Below are positions 37,194-47,481 of a DNA stretch of 64,000 bases, piece after piece. Both the position numbers and the translations under genes were made by a program. Position 1 is the stretch's first letter; every line of letters starts with the position of its first letter. Under the pieces are notes generated by a model that was not told the DNA's origin, did no database searches, and saw only the letters and a program-made list of their open reading frames with translations. Origin of the DNA: Gibbula magus (taxonomy: Eukaryota > Mollusca > Gastropoda > Trochida > Trochidae); assembly GCA_936450465.1 (NCBI GenBank), contig OW388293.1, forward strand, positions 87,566,134-87,630,133, written 5' to 3'.

Positions 37194-37289
37194 GCAAGCT
37201 GAACCAGGCGACAGGAATACTATGAGCGGTAGACAGATCGCGCAAGCTGAACCAGGCGACTGGAAGACTATGAGCAGCGCGAGAACACG
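37194..37289. repeat. 48-bp tandem duplication in a GC-richer patch
   Basis: Two 48-bp copies starting GCAAGCTGAACCAGGCGAC at 37194 and 37242. The surrounding 37140-37440 is visibly richer in G+C than its neighbours. Frames across it on the - strand are Ser/Ala-rich and unrecognised. It could hold an exon or promoter of an unseen gene, but nothing shows this. Confidence 0.55.
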
Positions 37290-37479
37290 AGTGTCGGGGC
37301 TGTGAAGATAGGAGAATGGACAGAAGGACAGCAGCACGTGAAGCAGGGACAGCGAGCGCTGGAAAGGACGACACTGTCAGTTCACCGACTTGTTGGAGTT
37401 GGAGACGCGAGATGGATCTGATCTGACGTCTTCACTTGAAGTCAAACAGAGGCATAGACAAGGAAACTGTATCAAGTGT

Positions 37480-37640
37480 CATAATAACAATAATAATATT
37501 TCATTTATAAAGCGCATTGTTTCATGCATAATACATGCTCACAACACTGACAGAAATACACCTGGTCAACACGCACTGGGAAGATTTCAATATATACATG
37601 TGAGCTTCTGGTTTTACAATGTACAACAATTCTTGTAAGA
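37480..37640 (-). mobile_element. CR1-like LINE 3' end fragment
   Basis: On the - strand the text ends CAATGCGCTTTATAAATG followed by ATTATTATTGTTATTATG, the AAAGCGC plus (ATT)n style of 3' end seen in many invertebrate CR1/L2-type LINEs. No coding portion is visible. The other end is uncertain. Confidence 0.45.
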
Positions 37641-37729
37641 CTGGTGTTACAATATCTATTTGTAAGCTTCTGGTGTTACAATAAATAGGTGCCAAATCAG
37701 CTCTTAAGACTCATTGTGTTCATCTGTAC

Positions 37730-38200
37730 ACGTGTCACGATAATACTTCACTAAGTGAAAAATGTAATTTTGAACAGAGTGAAAGACACTATAATGCTGC
37801 CGGATAAAGTCAGTTATCAATGTCCGTGAATTTGATATATCTCGAGAAGAAGTATACACAATTCCATTCATGACGGTATGATACTTATATTTCATACATG
37901 TATATTTTTCAAACAACACACGGGGTGCTGAAATCGCTAAAGGTTGTTTTGGACATTTGGTTTTGCATTTATGTTTACATTTTCATACGAAATATGGAAA
38001 TATATAAGATGTAGTTGGTAAGTAAGGCCTGACTTTAATCCACTGACGTATTGTGTCTGTTGGACGTCGCAAAATAAGCAAAAAAGCCATATTTCACTCT
38101 CCTTTCTTGGCTGTTTTTTTTTTCAGAAACATGAACAAACAATGTTTCAAAAAATATAAATTTATTTCAGTTATAGATTCGAGAGACATACAATGTAACT
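37730..38200. mobile_element. Diverged relative of the 573-bp MITE
   Basis: Blocks in the same order as in 34675-35247 and beyond: TGCTGCCGGA plus AAAG, GTATACACAATT, GGGGTGYTGAAATC, GGACGTC followed by an A-rich stretch with AAGCC, and GAAAYATGAACA. Terminal repeats are not clear, and the right side abuts a LINE tail at about 38205. An old, eroded or recombined copy is the simplest reading. Confidence 0.5.
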
Positions 38201-38204
38201 ATTT

Positions 38205-38705
38205 GAAATACCAGACAGACAGACAGACATATTTATTTCAGTACGGAGGCCTTAGGCCCATAATACAAGCATATAGCATGGATTGAACAGTGTGCGCAGC
38301 AAGTCATTGTAGCTCTAAATCCTGGAGTTAATAAGTTTCTGGACATGATAAAGGTATAAACCAACACTGTATATAACTTCATTATTCTTATTTTGCAACA
38401 GATTGACAATGGAATGCTTCAAATATGGTGTTTTAGTAAATTTATGAAGATATTTAGCTCTGAGTTTATCATAAGTTTTACAGATAAATAATACATGAAA
38501 TTCATTTTCTATATAAACATGACCTGTAATATTACAGAAAGGACATATTCTTTCTTTATATTCAATATCACTATACCTGCCACATTCAACAGCAATGTTA
38601 AAGTTACTACATCTGAATCTTGAGATGGCAATTCTTAAATTCAAAGGAATATCACAAAACAAATATCTTTCAACATTTAGCAGAGATTTAAACTCCTTGT
38701 AAAAT
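38205..38705 (-). mobile_element. LINE fragment, 3' end with TCTG tail
   Basis: On the - strand: coding remnant (38705-38315), then a short 3' UTR reading GGGCCTAAGGCCTCCGTAC, AATAAA, and a (TGTC)n simple-repeat tail seen as CAGACAGACAGACAGAC at 38213-38229. This is the usual build of a 5'-truncated CR1/L2-like LINE. Confidence 0.75.
38315..38705 (-). pseudogene. LINE ORF2 C-terminal remnant with zinc motif
   Basis: About 130 codons open on the - strand. LRIAISRFRCS is followed by ERICPFCN and ENEFHVLFIC, giving C-x2-C-x12-H-x4-C. This arrangement recurs at the C-terminus of CR1/Rex-type LINE ORF2 proteins. No ATG and no RT domain: a truncated remnant, not a gene. Confidence 0.75.
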
Positions 38706-40136
38706 GTACATTAGGGAGATGCATTTATTGATGAGTACAAGGATTGAAATACCATGGCCTGTACACAGCTCTAGTCTCGTTATTCGTGTCGTCGTTTATA
38801 AGAAACTTTAAAACTGAATAATGCTTGAAAGTTGGGCTGGATGTTTACTTAATTTAATATTGCGATGTATTGCAATACACAGCCTCTGTATTGCGATAAT
38901 ATTGTTGTTTACTGAATTAACTTTATTTAAATGTTTTACACTTAAAAATGCTGTTTAACATCAACTTTCAAATAACATAATATTTTTCAAAAGAATGAAA
39001 ACAAATTTGATACAATATATTCCAAAATAGCACCATTCAAATGTAATACAACCCAACAAATGTTCTTTCATGTGTGGATATGAATTTAGGCGATATATAT
39101 ACCCTTCTATAACCACAGCTACATAGTAATAATATTAATAACTAGGATTGACGCGTCAATACTTAGGTCTTAAAGACTTCCGCTTGACCTTCAGCTCCTT
39201 GTTTGATCGAAGAATGTCACCAATAATGTTTCTAACAAAACTTCTGTGTAACATCTCATAATGTACTGAGAAAACCTCAAAAGATCATACATTTCATTTA
39301 AATCGGAATGGTAGGAAGACCACGTGACCTACGTATTCGTCATGATTGACTTGCTTGCATTGTAATTGCCAATACATTTTTTTAAGTTTCAAGTCTCTAT
39401 GTCACTTTGTAAATTTTCCCCATGTTAAAATTTGAAATCGTGATTTTCTGTCATTTTTCAGCCTTCATTGTGACTGTTCGCGAGCGATTTTTTATTATTG
39501 ATTCCTAAAGACACGATATTGATCTAGTAGCCCTGAAAATTTCATGCAATTGTGAGATCAGGAAGTTGGAGTCCCCTTGATGTAGGTCCTGTGTAACAAG
39601 TCGCCCAACTTTAAAAGGACACTGTGCGAAAAGTATTTAGAGTTCGCTCTTGAAAAACAACACCATGTATTCACCAATGCTTCAGCTACATACAAAAATA
39701 AATGTCAGATTCGTGGTGCAAGTATCTTCAGAGAAGAAGATTGTCAAAGGTACATGGGGTCGGACAATTTTAAAAAGTGACAAAAATCACAATGGCGGCT
39801 AAACCACGTGATCTAGGGATTCGCCGTGATTTACTTATCTGTTCGCACTGTCCTTGCGCATCTTTTAGAAAAAGTGTCAAGTCTCTAGCTGCATTTTAAA
39901 TATTTTTCCAATGTTAAAAATTGAAACTTAGAATCGAACTGGACCTTTAATGGATCAATCAATCGAAAATCCGTTCCACGCATTTCTAAGTCCCATTGAA
40001 TTCTACCATCGCTTAAAGTTTCATCAAAATCGCTTCAGCCGTTACTTCAGGAATCGACGGACAAAAAACGTGGAAATAATAATAAGGATTCGCATAATAA
40101 CAATACGTCTTCCAGACTATGTCTTGAACACCTAAT
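38706..40136. other. Non-coding DNA with a diverged ~150-bp direct repeat
   Basis: No gene seen. The segment 39318-39440 (CCACGTGACCTACG, TCAAGTCTCTATGTC, CCCCATGTTAAAATTTGAAA) is echoed with many differences at 39793-39928 (CCACGTGATCTAGG, TCAAGTCTCTAGCTG, CCAATGTTAAAAATTGAAA). Both copies hold a CACGTG E-box. Confidence 0.45.
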
Positions 40137-41010
40137 AATAATACATGCACTTGTAACGCGCAGCAATTCACACTGAAGTATGCTCTGTGCTCAAATGATA
40201 ATTAATTGTAGGTTTGGGACAATAGAAGGGTTTTGAGATTGGTCTTGAAAGATTGAACGGAAGGGGCTAGTTTGAGTTCGAGGGGCAGAGCGTTCCATTT
40301 CTCAGCTGCAGCAAACTTGAAAGTTCTCTTGCCAAAAGTAGAAGAGTTTATCCACGGGACAGAAAATAGGTGTAACAGTTGCTGAGAGCGAAGAGTTCTT
40401 GTGGCACGATAGAGCGGGAGAAGTTCATTGAGGTAAGGTGGGGCAAGGCTGTTGAAACACTTGTAGGCATACAGAAGGATTTTGAAGTTGATTCGTTGAG
40501 AGACTGGTAACCAATGAAGTTCTTTGAGGATGGGTGAAACATGTGTGAATTTAGAAGATCTACTGGTGATTCTATTGTTCTTGTTCTTCTATTGATCTAT
40601 TGATTTGTTCTTTTGTTGAGTTTACAAGTAAGCTGTTGCAGTATTCCAAACGAGAAAGTATAAGTGAAACCCTGAGTTTTTGCGCTGCTGCTTTTGAAAG
40701 ATACTGCCGGATTTTTCTAATATATCTAAGGTGAAAGTTGACAGTTTGACAGATATGGGTCACATGGTTGGTCATGCTCAGTTGTTGATCGAACACTACA
40801 CCCAAGTTCTTGACCTTGTTGGATGGACTGATACCAGAGTCCCCTATGACGAGTTGAGGTAGATCTGTAAACCTTTCCAGATGTTTCTTGGAGCCTATAA
40901 TCATCAACTCTGTCTTGTCTTGGTTTAACTTCAGACGGTGGTCTAGCATCCATTCCTTTATGTCACTGCAGCACTGTTCTACCAATAGTACCAATAAGCT
41001 GACAGCAGAT
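40137..41010 (-). mobile_element. 5'-truncated CR1/L2-like LINE fragment
   Basis: Begins near 41000 inside RT on the - strand and ends at about 40137 with AAGTGCATGTATTATTATT. The 3' part has a short UTR after the coding remnant. Part of the coding sequence near 40570-40610 has been replaced by a local repetition of CTATTGATCTATTGATT-like sequence, breaking the frame. Confidence 0.78.
40240..40994 (-). pseudogene. LINE reverse transcriptase C-terminal remnant
   Basis: Open frame 40994-40572 (140 codons) shows DIKEWMLDHRLKLNQDKTE, the LG(V)VFD block, and LSKAAAQKLRVSLILSRLEYCNSLL, all standard after the RT active site in CR1/Rex1/L2 LINEs. After a frame break, the next section on the same strand gives WLPVSQRINFK, LLYAYKCFNSL and AAEKWNALPLELK near 40530-40270, the usual terminal blocks. 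The catalytic YxDD is upstream of the truncation and missing. Confidence 0.8.
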
Positions 41011-41239
41011 ACATGTGTCAGATACTGCCAGGATATATGACATACTTTATTGTTAGAACTTTTGAAATAATATATTATTATGACACTGCTTAGTTCGTAG
41101 GAAGTGACTTGGGATGTGTCGGCTTATACTGGTTTCGACTATACGCTATACTTAACTCTGGAATCACTATAGAGATGAGATAATACCATGTGTTAAAAAG
41201 CTTAAAAAAATAATGTCCCAGTAATGGATAATGGTATTA

Positions 41240-41443
41240 ACGAATAAATGATGTTTTCATATAAATTTATGTTAAACTTTGTAACACTGTTCTTGACACT
41301 TGCATCTTCCTTGATAAGTGGCTTACGGGTATCATCAAATCGATTTACAAAAATAAAGGCGATCCTCAAGACCCTGGAAATTACAGACCCATTACACTGC
41401 TGAGCTGTTTTGGAAAACTTTTCACCTCTATTCTAAACATTCG
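41240..41443 (+). pseudogene. LINE reverse transcriptase fragment (finger motifs)
   Basis: In one + frame the text reads DKWLTGIIKSIYKNKGD, then PQDPGNYRPITLLSCFGKLF, the RT motif 1-2 region of a CR1/Rex-type LINE. It stops dead at 41443, where the left direct repeat of the next element starts. C-terminal pieces of a similar LINE lie on the far side of that element, from 43016. Confidence 0.72.
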
Positions 41444-41934
41444 TTAGAACTCAACCTACTTTCTCAGCCAATCAGACAGTCGTATTTTCCTGACAAAATA
41501 GACTCTTAATGATTCAGAACTCAACGCTAAAACGCTCTTCATGACACGCCCTCTCTGTGTCTGATTGGTCAAAAACAAATGACAACAATGTTTTACAACT
41601 TTTTAATTGACATGTGCCCCACGTGACTCGAAGTAAACACGACCTCGACACTACGCTACACAAGCGGGATACTGGCACATGAGTTTCGAAATATTTTGCA
41701 TGCAGCATGCATTTGTTAGTTAGCATAATTAGAGTACACTTTGTTTCAGCTTTATTAAAGTGGTTTTACAAACAAAAACGTTCAGTCTTTTAAGGAACTA
41801 AAGCCAAAAAAGCCGACATTAATGTTATTATAAAATTATGAATTAATTATATTCTGGGTATTTTTCTGTAATCTAAACACAAAGCACTAATAACTAAATA
41901 GATATTTACTTCCATCTGCATTAAATTATGAAAC
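41444..41934 (+). repeat. Terminal direct repeat, left copy (~491 bp)
   Basis: Starts TTAGAACTCAACCTAC and ends CTTCCATCTGCATTAA. The whole block recurs at 42529-43015 (offset about 1085) with scattered substitutions and small indels. It contains AGCCAATCAG and CTGATTGGTC (an inverted CCAAT pair) and a CACGTG E-box absent from the right copy. No TG...CA ends, and no tRNA-complementary primer site follows, so a standard LTR is not supported. Confidence 0.8.
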
Positions 41935-42528
41935 AACAATGTCAATTTTAATGACTCGCACATTCCACAATTTGATTAAGACAACGGTTTCTAAATGGAC
42001 ATGGTTAAAAAGAACTTATTTCCGAATACAATGAACAGAGGAAAATGAACTCACCTCAAAGACAGACGGAAGATTATCTCTAGTTTTACCACAACAAATG
42101 TTACGATCAAATACGTTTTTCGAAAAGTGAACGTTCATACAAACACGTCCATACAGCTTGGCGACATCGCGTCAAATGAAACGATTACGTAGGAAATCAC
42201 GGAAACAGTGACGTCATTGAACCTGTCAATCAAAAGTAGGTGGAGTTCGAAGTCAGTTAGAACCTATGAAGAGAAATCTCCGTGATTAAGAAGGGGCTCG
42301 CTCGCTACGCTCGCTTTGCCCCTTCTTAATCACGAATATTTCTCTTCATAGGTTCTAACTATTACATTGACAAAATTCATTGAAACATACGAAATTCTAT
42401 GCTAAGCTTAAATACCCACTCACCCCGACCATATCACTTTTCGGTTTTTATTGAACCATATTCCAAGATTACAAGGATTCCACTTGATATATGTCAATTT
42501 AGCCAATAATCACCCTTTATAACGCTTT
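41935..42528. other. Internal region between the direct repeats, with a long hairpin
   Basis: About 590 bp without coding potential. It includes the strong inverted repeat at 42255-42360 and a second CCAAT-like element near 42502. It may be the body of a non-autonomous element or a copy of one inserted between duplicated flanks. Confidence 0.5.
42255..42360. repeat. Long near-perfect hairpin (arms ~43 bp)
   Basis: AGTTAGAACCTATGAAGAG at the left is matched by its complement ending GGTTCTAACT at the right. CGTGATTAAGAAGGGGC pairs with GCCCCTTCTTAATCACG. Only a 3-base interruption lies within the stem. The loop is a CGCTCGCTACGCTCGC-like stretch of about 18 bases. It would fold as a very stable cruciform or RNA hairpin. 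Confidence 0.9.
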
Positions 42529-43015
42529 TTAGAACTCAACCTACTTTCTCAGCCAATCAGACGGTCGTATTTTCCTGACAAAATAGACTCTAAATGATTA
42601 AGAACTCAACGCTAAAACGCTTTTCATGACACGCCCTCTCTGTGCCTGATTGGTCAAAAACAAATGACAACAATATTTTACAACTTTTTTTTATTGACAT
42701 GTGCCTGACGTGACTCGAAGTAAACACGACCTCGACACTACGCTACACAGGCGGTATAAAGATACTGGCAAATGAGTTTCGAAATATTTTGCAAGTAGCA
42801 TGCATTTGTTAGTTAGCATAATTAGTGTACACTTTGTTTCAGCCTTATTAAAGTCGTTCTACAAACAAAAACGTTCAGTCTTTTAATGAACTAAAGCCAA
42901 AAAAGCCAACTTTGATTTTATTATAAAATTATGAATTAATTATATTCAGTTTTTTTCTGTAATCTAATCAGAAAGCACTAATAACTAAATAGAAATTTAC
43001 TTCCATCTGCATTAA
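42529..43015 (+). repeat. Terminal direct repeat, right copy (~487 bp)
   Basis: Partner of 41444-41934. It ends at CATTAA exactly where LINE-like coding sequence (LFECMITPIILYGCEF) begins. Confidence 0.8.
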
Positions 43016-43290
43016 GATTATTTGAGTGTATGATTACTCCTATTATTTTATATGGATGTGAATTTTTATTTTTTTTTAAATATTCAATGTTCAATATTCA
43101 ATGTCTATCTTCGTTTTCTTACATATGTATCATCACTCCGGAAATGTACACCAAATTACACGGTATATGGCGAAGTTGGTAGAATCCCACTTGTTGATGT
43201 CATTAAAAGCAGAATGGTATGTTTTTGGGCATATCTCTTATTTGGAAAATCGTCAAAGTTTAACTTCTTGATTTATAAATTGACATTCAA
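43016..43290 (+). pseudogene. LINE ORF2 C-terminal remnant
   Basis: Reads LFECMITPIILYGCEF, then after an AT-rich simple-sequence insertion TPNYTVYGEVGRIPL...IKSRMVCFW, a standard block near the end of CR1/Rex-like LINE ORF2. It probably belongs to the same LINE as 41240-41443. About 1 kb of RT coding sequence is missing between them and the direct-repeat unit sits in that gap. The LINE end resumes at about 43572. Confidence 0.7.
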
Positions 43291-43299
43291 TGATCTATC

Positions 43300-43570
43300 T
43301 TTGGCAAATATGAACATAAGGCGCTACACAATTATCACCCTAAAGGAATCGTACTTTCGGTGCTGCCTATTAAGCGTTCCATTCATTCCCATGTCCAGGT
43401 ACCCATTTGTACAGCTTGGTGAACTGAGTGCAATGTGGGTGATGTGCCTTGCCCCAAGGACACAACACAGTATAAGACCCAGGTCACAAATGTTTGGTGA
43501 TGTTTGGGATTCGATCCCGGGTCGTTTGTGTGAGAGGCAGACATGCTACCACTACATAACTGTGCTCATA
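43300..43570 (-). mobile_element. Degraded tRNA-derived SINE
   Basis: On the - strand, GTAGTGGTAGCATGTCTGCC is followed by CCCGGGATCGAATCCC, a tRNA-like head. The B box (43507-43517) differs from GGTTCGANTCC by one base and the A box is eroded. The head most resembles tRNA-Glu-type sequence. A tail domain follows with CCTTGGGGCAAGGCAC and GTACAAATGGGTACCTGG, words I associate with widespread metazoan SINE core sequences, ending near TGTGTAGCGCCTTATG. It sits inside the LINE remnant. Target duplications are not clear. Confidence 0.65.
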
Positions 43571-43571
43571 T

Positions 43572-43650
43572 ATAAATGTGTATACGGTATGTACCTCTTA
43601 TGCTGCAGTTTGTAGACTGAGTGAGAATAAATTCAGTTCAGTTCAGATAG
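43572..43650 (+). mobile_element. 3' terminus of the LINE interrupted by the SINE
   Basis: After the SINE, a short LINE end carries AATAAA (43627 region) followed by TTCAGTTCAGTTCAG, a pentanucleotide tail. It continues the 43016-43290 remnant. Confidence 0.5.
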
Positions 43651-44278
43651 CATCTCAGCTCTACATGACCTCTCTATCGGAAGTCACCAACAGGGAGTTC
43701 CATAAAACAGGTGCGCGATCCTCACACTAGTTATAAGTTAACGTGGGCATTCAGCGCATCTCATTTCCTCGCTGTCACTTCACACATGCTTCATAGCTTC
43801 CCGACTCCTGAGCTACTATAATCTTCCAAGCTCGTGCTTTTGTTTGACCAGTGGCTATTTAACGGAATGTCGGGATTTCTGATTTCTTAAGGAGATCAAA
43901 TGGATGCTGATTCTGGCGAGAAATCATATGTTGTAATTAATCTAAGGCAGGAAATTACTACGTACTTTACACACGAATGGCCATTTTCGCAGTTCTATAC
44001 TTCAGAGCTGTGATGCGGGCGACATTGCAGTTCGATATTACAAGTCTTCAAGTATACTGGGCCCATTAAGTATAAACATCATAAACGTGGGCAATTGATA
44101 TAGTAACTAAGAATGCATTTTTAAGTTTAGATTTGTTGTGAATAAAACTATAAAGTCATAATATGTTATGGTTCATAAAGGAAATTTACATTAGTTTTCT
44201 CATAATTGCTTGGATTTCTTTTTATCGATCGCACGCACCAAAAATGAAACCGTGGAAGATCCTGCTGAAATTATGGAA
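43651..44278. other. Unique non-coding flank of the 21-bp array
   Basis: No recognised gene. The last part (44163-44278) opens a short frame with a hydrophobic stretch (ISFLIIAWISF) and then MKPWKILLKLW, running directly into the 21-bp repeat. This is probably chance, but it is noted as the only non-repeat sequence joined in frame at the left end. Confidence 0.45.
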
Positions 44279-47200
44279 ACAGAGTTCACACAGAGGTGGA
44301 CAGAGTTCACACAGAGGTGGACAGAGTTTACGCAGAGGTGGACAGAGTTTATGTAGAGGTGGACAGAGTTTATGTAGAGGTGGACAGAGTTCACACAGAG
44401 GTGGACAGAGTTCACACAGAGGTGGACAGAGTTTATATAGAGGTGGACAGAGTTTATGTAGAGGTGGACAGAGTTTATGTAGAGGTGGACAGAGTTTATG
44501 TAGAGGTGGACAGAGTTTATGTAGAGGTGGACAGAGTTTACGCAGAGGTGGACAGAGTTTATGTAGAGGTGGACAGAGTTTATATAGAGGTGGACAGAGT
44601 TTATATAGAGGTGGACAGAGTTTATGTAGAGGTGGACAGAGTTTACCCAGAGGTGGACAGAGTTTATATAGAGGTGGACAGAGTTTATGTAGAGGTGGAC
44701 AGAGTTCACACAGAGGTGGACAGAGATTACGTAGAGGTGGACAGAGTTTACCCAGAGGTGGACAGAGTTCACGCAGAGGTGGACAGAGTTTATGTAGAGG
44801 TGGACAGAGTTTATGTAGAGGTGGACAGAGTTTACGCAGAGGTGGACAGAGTTTATGTAGAGGTGGACAGAGTTTATATAGAGGTGGACAGAGTTTACGC
44901 AGAGGTGGACAGAGTTTATGTAGAGGTGGACAGAGTTTATGTAGAGGTGGACAGAGTTTATGTAGAGGTGGACAGAGTTTATGTAGAGGTGGACAGAGTT
45001 TATATAGAGGTGGACAGAGTTTATATAGAGGTGGACAGAGTTTATGTAGAGGTGGACAGAGTTTATATAGAGGTGGACAGAGTTTATGTAGAGGTGGACA
45101 GAGTTTACGCAGAGGTGGACAGAGTTTATGTAGAGGTGGACAGAGTTTATATAGAGGTGGACAGAGTTTATGTAGAGGTGGACAGAGTTAACGCAGAGGT
45201 TGACAGAGTTTATGTAGAGGTGGACAGAGTTTATATAGAGGTGGACAGAGTTTATGTAGAGGTGGACAGAGTTTACGCAGAGGTGGACAGAGTTTATGTA
45301 GAGGTGGACAGAGTTTATGTAGAGGTGGACAGAGTTTACCCAGAGGTGGACAGAGTTTACGCAGAGGTGGACAGAGTTAACGCAGAGGTGGACAGAGTTT
45401 ACCCAGAGGTGGACAGAGTTTATGTAGAGGTGGACAGAGTTCACACAGAGGTGGACAGAGTTTACGCAGAGGTGGACAGAGTTCACACAGAGGTGGACAG
45501 AGTTTACGCAGAGGTGGACAGAGTTTATGTAGAGGTGGACAGAGTTTATGTAGAGGTGGACAGAGTTCACACAGAGGTGGACAGAGTTTACGCAGAGGTG
45601 GACAGAGTTTACGCAGAGGTGGACAGAGTTTATGTAGAGGTGGACAGAGTTTATGTAGAGGTGGACAGAGTTTACGCAGAGGTGGACAGAGTTTATGTAG
45701 AGGCGGGCAGAGTTTATGTAGAGGTGGACAGAGTTTATATAGAGGTGGACAGAGTTTATGTAGAGGTGGACAGAGTTTATGTAGAGGTGGACAGAGTTTA
45801 TATAGAGGTGGACAGAGTTTATGTAGAGGTGGACAGAGTTTATGTAGAGGTGGAAAGAGTTTACCCAGAGGTGGACAGAGTTTATGTAGAGGTGGAAAGA
45901 GTTTACCCAGAGGTGGACAGAGTTTACGCAGAGGTGGACAGAGTTCACACAGAGGTGGACAGAGTTCACACAGAGGTGGACAGAGTTTATGTAGAGGCGG
46001 GCAGAGTTTATGTAGAGGTGGACAGAGTTTATATAGAGGTGGACAGAGTTTACGCAGAGGTGGGCAGAGTTTATGTAGAGGTGGACAGAGTTTATATAGA
46101 GGTGGACAGAGTTTATGTAGAGGTGGAAAGAGTTTACCCAGAGGTGGACAGAGTTTACGCAGAGGTGGACAGAGTTCACACAGAGGTGGACAGAGTTTAT
46201 GTAGAGGTGGAAAGAGTTTATATAGAGGTGGACAGAGTTTATATAGAGGTGGACAGAGTTTATATAGAGGTGGACAGAGTTCACACAGAGGTGGACAGAG
46301 TTTATATAGAGGTGGACAGAGTTTATGTAGAGGTGGACAGAGTTTATATAGAGGTGGACAGAGTTTATGTAGAGGTGGAAAGAGTTTACCCAGAGGTGGA
46401 CAGAGTTTACGCAGAGGTGGACAGAGTTTACGCAGAGGTGGACAGAGTTTATGTAGAGGTGGACAGAGTTTACGCAGAGGTGGACAGAGTTTATGTAGAG
46501 GTGGACAGAGTTTATGTAGAGGTGGACAGAGTTCACACAGAGGTGGACAGAGTTTACGCAGAGGTGGACAGAGTTTACGCAGAGGTGGACAGAGTTTATG
46601 TAGAGGTGGACAGAGTTTATGTAGAGGTGGACAGAGTTTACGCAGAGGTGGACAGAGTTTATGTAGAGGCGGGCAGAGTTTATGTAGAGGTGGACAGAGT
46701 TTATATAGAGGTGGACAGAGTTTATGTAGAGGTGGACAGAGTTTATGTAGAGGTGGACAGAGTTTAAATAGAGGTGGACAGAGTTTATGTAGAGGCGGGC
46801 AGAGTTTATGTAGAGGTGGACAGAGTTTATATAGAGGTGGACAGAGTTTATGTAGAGGTGGACAGAGTTTATGTAGAGGTGGACAGAGTTTATGTAGAGG
46901 TGGACAGAGTTTACGCAGAGGTGGACAGAGTTTACGCAGAGGTGGACAGAGTTTACGCAGAGGTGGACAGAGTTTATGTAGAGGTGGACAGAGTTTACCC
47001 AGAGGTGGACAGAGTTTATGTAGAGGCGGGCAGAGTTTATGTAGAGGTGGACAGAGTTTATGTAGAGGTGGACAGAGTTCACACAGAGGTGGACAGAGTT
47101 CACACAGAGGTGGACAGAGTTTACGCAGAGGTGGACAGAGTTTATGTAGAGGTGGACAGAGTTTATGTAGAGGTGGACAGAGTTTATGTAGAGGTGGACA

Positions 47201-47481
47201 GAGTTTATGTAGAGGTGGACAGAGTTCACACAGAGGTGGACAGAGTTTACGCAGAGGTGGACAGAGTTTACGCAGAGGTGGACAGAGTTTATGTAGAGGT
47301 GGACAGAGTTTATATAGAGGTGGACAGAGTTTATGTAGAGGTGGGCAGAGTTCACACAGAGGTGGACAGAGTTCACACAGAGGTGGACAGAGTTTATGTA
47401 GAGGTGGACAGAGTTTATGTAGAGGTGGACAGAGTTTATGTAGAGGTGGACAGAGTACACGCAGAGGTGGACAGAGTTTAT

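Noticed and set aside
37132..37374. Minus-strand Ser/Ala-rich frames in the GC-richer patch
   Set aside because: Two overlapping frames arise from the same 48-bp duplication, and neither shows a domain.
41444..43015. A small LTR retrotransposon (TRIM)
   Set aside because: The direct repeats lack TG...CA ends, no tRNA-complementary site follows the left copy, and no polypurine tract precedes the right copy. Kept as an unclassified unit.
43052..43615. A 187-codon gene
   Set aside because: The frame is a composite of a LINE remnant, an antisense SINE and a LINE tail.
44163..45191. GQSL(C/Y/R)RG repeat protein with a hydrophobic N-terminus
   Set aside because: It closes after about 1 kb of a 14.5-kb array at a common AACGCA-type unit variant, and nothing supports its start or expression.
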